This document shows, piece by piece, positions 59,496 through 64,000 of a DNA stretch of 64,000 bases. The DNA lies in the NCBI RefSeq assembly GCF_020382885.2, contig NC_058499.1, positions 1,153,501 to 1,217,500 of the forward strand. The letters are read 5' to 3'. Every line of letters starts with the position of its first letter. The stretch's first letter is position 1. A program made the position numbers and the translations under genes. A model generated the notes under the pieces. That model was given only the letters and a program-made list of their open reading frames with translations, did no database searches and was not told the DNA's origin. Source of the stretch: Scatophagus argus. Lineage: Eukaryota; Chordata; Actinopteri; Scatophagidae.

Positions 59496-60798
59496 GCGTG
59501 CGTGTGCGTGTGTGTGTAGACAAGCCCTCCTGTGGGTCCAGGTTAACCACTAAGGAGCTGCAGCAGAACTGGAGGGAGGTGAAGCAGAGGGACCGACCCG
59601 TCAGGCTGCTCTTTGAGATCTCATCCACTCGGATTGTTGAACAGCATCTGACTAAATATGTGGTGAGATCCTGAAACACACACCTGACACACACCAGAGC
59701 ACCGCCGGAACGTAACAAAGTACTTAAGTACTTTTACTCAACTAGTACTTTGTTGTCTTGCTGTTTTCTACTTTGGCTCTGACGCCAGATGTAGCCTGCG
59801 CAGGGTTAGTGACAGCAGCTAGCTTAGCTTAGCATACAGACTATAAACAGGGAAACAGTCAGCTTATCTTAGCATACAGACTATAAACAGGGGAAACAGT
59901 CAGCTTAGCTTAGCATACAGACTATAAACAGGGGAAACAGCTAGCTTAGCTTAGCACACAGACTGTAAACAGAAGAAACAGCTAGCTTAGCTTAGCACAC
60001 AGACTGTAAACAGAAGAAACAGCTAGCCTGGCTCTGTCCACAGGTAGCCAAATGTCTTTTCCAGCAACTCTGAAAGTCACTGACAAACGTAGATGTGAAG
60101 TTGTGTTGTTTCCTGTTTGTTTGCAGGTGTACGAGATCGTGGTGATGCGTTCTGGCAGCTTCGATTCTCGCCGTGTGTCTGTGGAGCGCCGATACAGCGA
60201 CTTTTCCCGCTTTCACCACACATTGCTGGAGGAGTTCAGTGAGGAGCTGGAGGAGGTGGTTCTCCCCCGAAAACTCCTGACTGGGAACTTCAGCCCTGAA
60301 ATCATCTCGGAGCGCCGTCTCTCCCTGCAGGACTATCTGGCCAAACTGTACGCGATCCGCTGCATCCGGCAGTCACCTCATTTCTCCAGATTCTTCACCG
60401 AGCAGGAGCAGAAGCGAGCGCACACCTTGCTGCGGGCGGGACAGTTTCGGCCGGCTGTGGAGCTTCTGCAGACCATCTTAGATATTGAGGAGAAGCTTTT
60501 ACCGTGGCAGAAGCCCACCCTGGTTGTACCGACCCTCTGCGCCCTGGCGGTCTGTTACCGGGATCTGGATGAACCAGAGCAGGCATTTGCGGCTGCCCAG
60601 AGAGCTCTGCCTCCGGTGAGACGCTACGGACTGAAAAACTACAGATCAGCTCTGTTGGACCTGCTCATGAATTTGGGCTATCAGCTGGGACGTCCTGTGG
60701 CTCAGTTACAGGAGGAGCTGACTGTCCTGAGAGACGCCGAGAGGGGGGAGGTGTCCTCCCACTCCCTGAAGGAGATAGTGGTCCACGAGTTCACCTGA
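58989..60798 (+). CDS. snx20: Sorting nexin 20
   Basis: Three coding exons (58989-59052, 59520-59662, 60127-60798), consistent phases, 292 aa (human SNX20 316). The protein begins MAEAQKDTKDPTEPDG. Exon 2 carries the conserved LTTKELQQNW segment that opens the PX region. Exon 3 completes the PX domain with the phosphoinositide-binding motif RRYSDF (about residues 90-95) and PRKLLTGNF (about 116-124), then a helical, TPR-like PXB domain to the C-terminus. SNX20 binds PI3P-containing endosomes and, in mammals, traffics the adhesion ligand PSGL-1. SNX21 is the alternative, but the neighbouring 16q12-type genes favour SNX20. The exon 1 donor (GTTCAC) is weak but is the only one that preserves phase. 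Confidence 0.9.
59053..59519 (+). other. snx20: snx20 intron 1
   Basis: Ends in a GT/GTGC microsatellite that abuts the acceptor TAG at 59517-59519. A TTC-rich pyrimidine tract lies at 59097-59130 but is followed by no exon in phase. Confidence 0.7.
59425..59516. repeat. snx20: (GT)n(GTGC)n microsatellite at a splice acceptor
   Basis: Alternating purine-pyrimidine run of about 90 bases, with potential to form left-handed DNA, ending directly at the 3' splice site of snx20 exon 2 in place of a normal pyrimidine tract. Confidence 0.93.
59815..60035 (+). repeat. snx20: 41-nt minisatellite in snx20 intron 2
   Basis: Five copies, 40-41 nt apart, of a unit containing AGCTTAGC, ACAGACTRTAAACAG and GAAACAG. 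The spacing is read from AGCAYACAGACT at 59831, 59871, 59912, 59953 and 59994. It ends about 90 bases before exon 3. Confidence 0.9.
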
Positions 60799-62160
60799 GG
60801 AGGGGACTGGAACCCACAAAACTCCAAAGATGAATCACTGACTGAATCTGAAGCTCAGATAATAAACAGTCAGAGTCACTCGGTTAGTTAGTCCTCTACA
60901 ACAAAGTGTAAAATGTTCAGGTTTTAGTTCTCTGTTTATCATCAGCTCATATTTTAAGGTGCTGCTGGAAGTGTTTCTACTTTTGGTCCTCCATATTGGT
61001 AAACATGAGGTGGTCAGAATATTAGGAACCCCCTGACTGTTGATGCGCCACCAGCTGAATGCTCCGACACAGAGGTGAACATTAGAGGCTAATCCTAATC
61101 GTACAAATGTAGATTAAAACAACTCACCACTCTTTCCCAGATGACATCTTCAGAAGGTCCTGACCTGAAGTCATTTCATCAGCTGTCACGTCAGACAAAG
61201 AAAAACAAGCTGGAAACAACAAATGCTGCATGAAAACTTTATTGGCAGTATATATTTTTTTACATACACATATCAAATGCAGAAGTCAAAGTCAGTGTGT
61301 GTATGTAAAAATGTATATACTGCAAATAAAGTTGATTCTTCTTCTCTTAAAAAAAAAGAAATAATAAACTGTTCATCTGAATAGTTCCTAATTACTTTTT
61401 TGTTTCTGACTGACTAATTGATTGACTGCAGTCATCGCTACACTAACGTGACGAACTGCGTGTCAGAACTTGTTTGACTGACCTCAAACTGAACTGAGGT
61501 CAGTCACAGGCAGCTTGTCCACGTGTTGTTGTTAAGAAGAGCTGACTGTGGAGGTGAACTAAACGAAACGTTCTGAATCCCTCCGCGTGGACAGGAAGAC
61601 GTGTTTGTCTCATGTCAGTCTCTTGAGAAACGCGCGTGTCGTCCTGTTGCTGCAACACAGATTGGTCCACAGACAAACAGCACTTGAACGCAACACACCA
61701 ACTCAACACCAGCATTACTCAACATGCTTCACCGTGTCGCGTTTACACGACGCAGACAGAAGGTGACAACAACAGAACTTCAGTAAGTGTATGTCAAAGA
61801 GACTTTGTCCGAGTCTCCCGGCGGAGGGACAAGTCCGTTTAGTTTGTACAGCGACAAAACAAAGTGAACTTATCTTACCGGGCTTTTCATCTTGAGACAA
61901 GAAGGCACAAAGACTCCGGGGAAGATGCTAAGCACCCCCATCCCGTTTTCAAAGACGTCTAGTTGTCTTCATGAACATCGAGGATATCAGAGGTAGATTA
62001 GCCGGCCTGCTAACCGCTGGACGCTGCTCGACGCTCGACTGCTCCTGTCTGAGTGTTGAACAGCAGCTGCGTGGAGCCGCAGCTCGTGGCTTCAGCTAAG
62101 GACTTTAACTGCTCAAACTGTCCCGCTGGAGTTTAGTTTGTCATTTAAATCTGCTCAGTC
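60799..62160. other. snx20 3' UTR and mphosph6 promoter region
   Basis: Begins with the snx20 3' UTR; poly(A) signals AATAAA occur at 60861 and 61325, the second inside a long foldback. About 61900-62160 is CpG-richer and includes the likely mphosph6 promoter and 5' leader. No other gene is seen. Confidence 0.55.
61235..61332. repeat. Long foldback (35-bp arms), MITE- or hairpin-like
   Basis: The left arm from 61235 (AACTTTATTGGCAGTATATA) and the right arm ending 61332 are reverse complements over about 35 positions with 3 differences, separated by about 27 nt. The right arm contains the AATAAA poly(A) signal and the left arm its reverse complement. Confidence 0.88.
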
Positions 62161-63937
62161 ATGGCGAACGACTCTGTGAAACTCTCCAAAAACCTCTTAC
62201 GCATGAAGGTAAGCGAAGCCGTCTTTGCCAGCAAACAAGAAGAGACGTTAGCCGTGTGTTAGCTTAGCTTTAGCTCTCAGAGCCCTGCAGCTCCACTCCG
62301 AATCTCGTTCACAAAGTAGACTATAATTGGTTTCATGCTTTTCTGAAAGCACGAATCTGTGGCAAACGTTGGCGTTATTTGTTTTGTATGAAGTTTGAAG
62401 CAGTTACTGATTCGGCTTGTAATTCAGCGACCGAATAAAAGTTAAACCTAACACACAGTTAAACCTAACCCTGAAACAGCCCCCATCCTTACACTGGACG
62501 ATGACAGTCACAAATGTCATCATCTACCTCACTAATTGAACAGCACAGTACCATGATTATCTGTCTATTGCACTGCACTGCACTGTATTTATTTATTTAA
62601 ATCCTAGTCTACCTACACTGTCATTGCACTGCTCCACAGATTCACTGCTATTGTATGTAGTATTTTTCTATTTTTTATCTTTATCTTATTCTATATAGTA
62701 CCTTTGTGTTCTTACTGCTACATGTTTGTTTTTGTACTCGAGAGCAAAATCTAACCGGAGTCAAATTCCTTGTTTGTACACGCAAACTTGAAAGCTGATT
62801 CTGATTCTGATTCTTTATCTGCTGTATATTTTGGTGTCTGTAGATGATAAAGAAACTGTTAGTGATTTAAATAGTTTCTCTAATGTTCTAAAATAGCCTT
62901 TGAGTAAATGAAGTGTGATCCGGTGTGCCTCCACAGTTCATGCAGAGAGGTTTGGATGCAGAGACGAAGAAGCAGCTGGAGGACGATGAGAAGAGAATCA
63001 TAAGTGATGAGCACTGGATTCTGGACCTGCCAGAACTTACAGCTAAAGAGTAGGTGTCAGGTTCTCCAGCAGACAGCCTTGGCGCTTCACGGTCTGGCCA
63101 GCCTCGCCAAACTCTGTACAGAAATCTGCCAGTTGAGTTTTCGTGAGCTAAGTGGAAAAGCTTGATGTATCCACCAGTCACACCTCACCTGGTGTTAACT
63201 TTTATGGCAGTGTAAGGAGGGTGTTTGCCTTTTGTTGTCATAGTGGGAGCTCTTTCTAAGAGTTTGTCTTGTTTTCCTCTTTCAGGAGTTTGATCATAGA
63301 GGAGAAGAGTTTTGTTCCCTGTGAGGACCTGAAGTTCGGCCGCATCTCATTCAAGGGTTTTAATCCAGAAGTCGAGGTCTGTTTTACTTTGTCAGTCCGT
63401 CTTATACTCTGCGTGAATGTTACTTTCAAGGACATCAGAATAACTTGGTGTTGTTCTCCACGGTGTCGGCACATTTCGCTTTGCTTCTGCGTCATAACAC
63501 AAACATTTCTTCACCCCGTCATGTTTATGTTAGCAGTCGGGCCCAGAAAAACTCTGCATGTGTCGTGTGCATCAGATTGTGCAAAGAGTCCAAATGTCAA
63601 AAAACGACAAGTCCAGTCAGGCCGTTTAAAGCCAACAAAAACTGACCTGTGACTAAACGTGATCGCTGACTGATGGAGCTGAGGTTGGCATTTTAGTCAA
63701 ACTGTTAAAAAGTCTCATTCGGGTTTTTTTTGACTTCCTCCTCAAGATGATGTTAAAATATTTGAGATGAAAATGCTGTGCGTCACATATGAACGTGACC
63801 ACGTTTCTTTAACCGTCGGCCATCGTTCTGTCACAGAAGCTGATGGCTGTGATGAATCCAAAGGACGAAGAGGAGAAAGAAGAAGAGGAGGTCAGCCGGA
63901 TGCAAACAGACGTCACAGATGAGGAAATGGCTCTGAG
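62161..63937 (+). CDS. mphosph6: M-phase phosphoprotein 6 (5' four exons; gene runs off the window)
   Basis: Exons 62161-62208, 62937-63049, 63286-63376 and 63837-63937 have consistent phases and encode the first 117 residues; the human protein has 160. The start MANDSVKLSKNLLRMK, then FMQRGLDAETKKQLEDDEKR, the DEHWILDLPEL segment and GRISFKGFNPEVE are hallmark MPHOSPH6 segments. The protein associates with the nuclear RNA exosome (via RRP6 and MTR4) and acts in 5.8S rRNA 3' maturation. The fourth exon ends DEEMALR with an AG|GTACAA junction; the remaining exon, expected to hold the basic C-terminus, lies beyond 64000. Exon 4 has a Glu-rich insertion-like stretch (DEEEKEEEE). Confidence 0.93.
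62209..62936 (+). other. mphosph6: mphosph6 intron 1
   Basis: Most of the intron from about 62545 is a retroelement remnant listed separately; the rest is unremarkable. Confidence 0.6.
62545..62815 (+). mobile_element. 3' end of a LINE-type element
   Basis: Contains words typical of the tail of a common teleost non-LTR element: ATTGCACTGCACTG, AGTCAAATTCCTTG, TTGTACACGCAAACTTG, and a terminal GATTCT microsatellite. Only the 3' untranslated end is present, as expected for a 5'-truncated insertion on the plus strand. The family name is uncertain. Confidence 0.55.
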
Positions 63938-64000
63938 GTACAAAGTGACGCCAACCGTTCATCACATTCACTACGAGCGTCCCGTGAATCACATCTGGGT
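63938..64000 (+). other. mphosph6: mphosph6 intron 4 (start), window edge
   Basis: Begins with GTACAAAGTG donor sequence. It is open in the exon 4 frame to the edge, but the splice site and the family pattern indicate intron. Confidence 0.6.

Noticed and set aside
1-64000. CRISPR arrays, bacterial operons, integrated virus or complete LTR retrotransposon
   Set aside because: Direct repeats are micro- or minisatellites without unique spacers; no polymerase, integrase or capsid-like frame and no paired LTRs were seen.

Overview
The window is nuclear DNA from a ray-finned (teleost) fish, probably a percomorph. It holds intron-containing vertebrate developmental genes, long dinucleotide microsatellites, tRNA-derived SINEs of a type common in percomorphs, and short introns. 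Five recognisable protein-coding genes lie on the + strand in the order irx5, a Harbinger-nuclease-like gene, rbl2 (p130), sall1, snx20, and mphosph6 is cut by the right edge. IRX5, RBL2, SALL1 and SNX20 all lie in human 16q12, so this is a compressed teleost counterpart of that block. Some human members of the block (FTO, RPGRIP1L, AKTIP, CHD9, TOX3) are not seen between these genes. Together with the absence of irx3 and irx6 nearby, this makes a duplicated 'b' copy (irx5b/sall1b) plausible, but that is inference.

Layout. 1-19.2 kb is mostly non-coding flank upstream of irx5. It has several unique, non-repetitive blocks that look like candidate developmental enhancers, scattered degenerate repeats, and three phase-compatible exons of an unidentified minus-strand gene (7,552-15,025, with a possible fourth near 17.5 kb). 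19.19-20.19 kb is a CT-rich array with about 30 TTCAG interruptions, ending about 250 bp before the irx5 start. 20,437-23,844 is irx5 (3 exons, 430 aa, TALE homeodomain). 23.8-31.4 kb is non-coding: SINEs, a perfect hairpin, a GC-rich island at 28.2-28.6 kb, and a coding-like minus-strand scrap at 30.5 kb. 31,488-33,880 is an intact three-exon Harbinger-type gene of 448 aa in which two of the three catalytic acidic positions are changed. 35,877-46,118 is rbl2 in 22 coding exons (1,082 aa, all phases consistent). 49,299-54,295 is sall1 in 3 exons (1,153 aa); its second intron carries two tRNA-Glu(UUC) genes facing each other. 54.3-58.9 kb is non-coding with a hAT-like fragment, a candidate conserved element and a 10-nt-period minisatellite. 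58,989-60,798 is snx20 (3 exons, 292 aa). 62,161 to the end is mphosph6 (4 of its exons).

Functionally the genes are unrelated: patterning transcription factors (irx5, sall1), a cell-cycle repressor (rbl2), an endosomal PX protein (snx20), an exosome-associated RNA-processing factor (mphosph6) and an apparently domesticated transposase. All exon coordinates come from reading splice sites and reading-frame phase by eye. Paralogue assignments and conserved-element calls would need alignments that could not be run.
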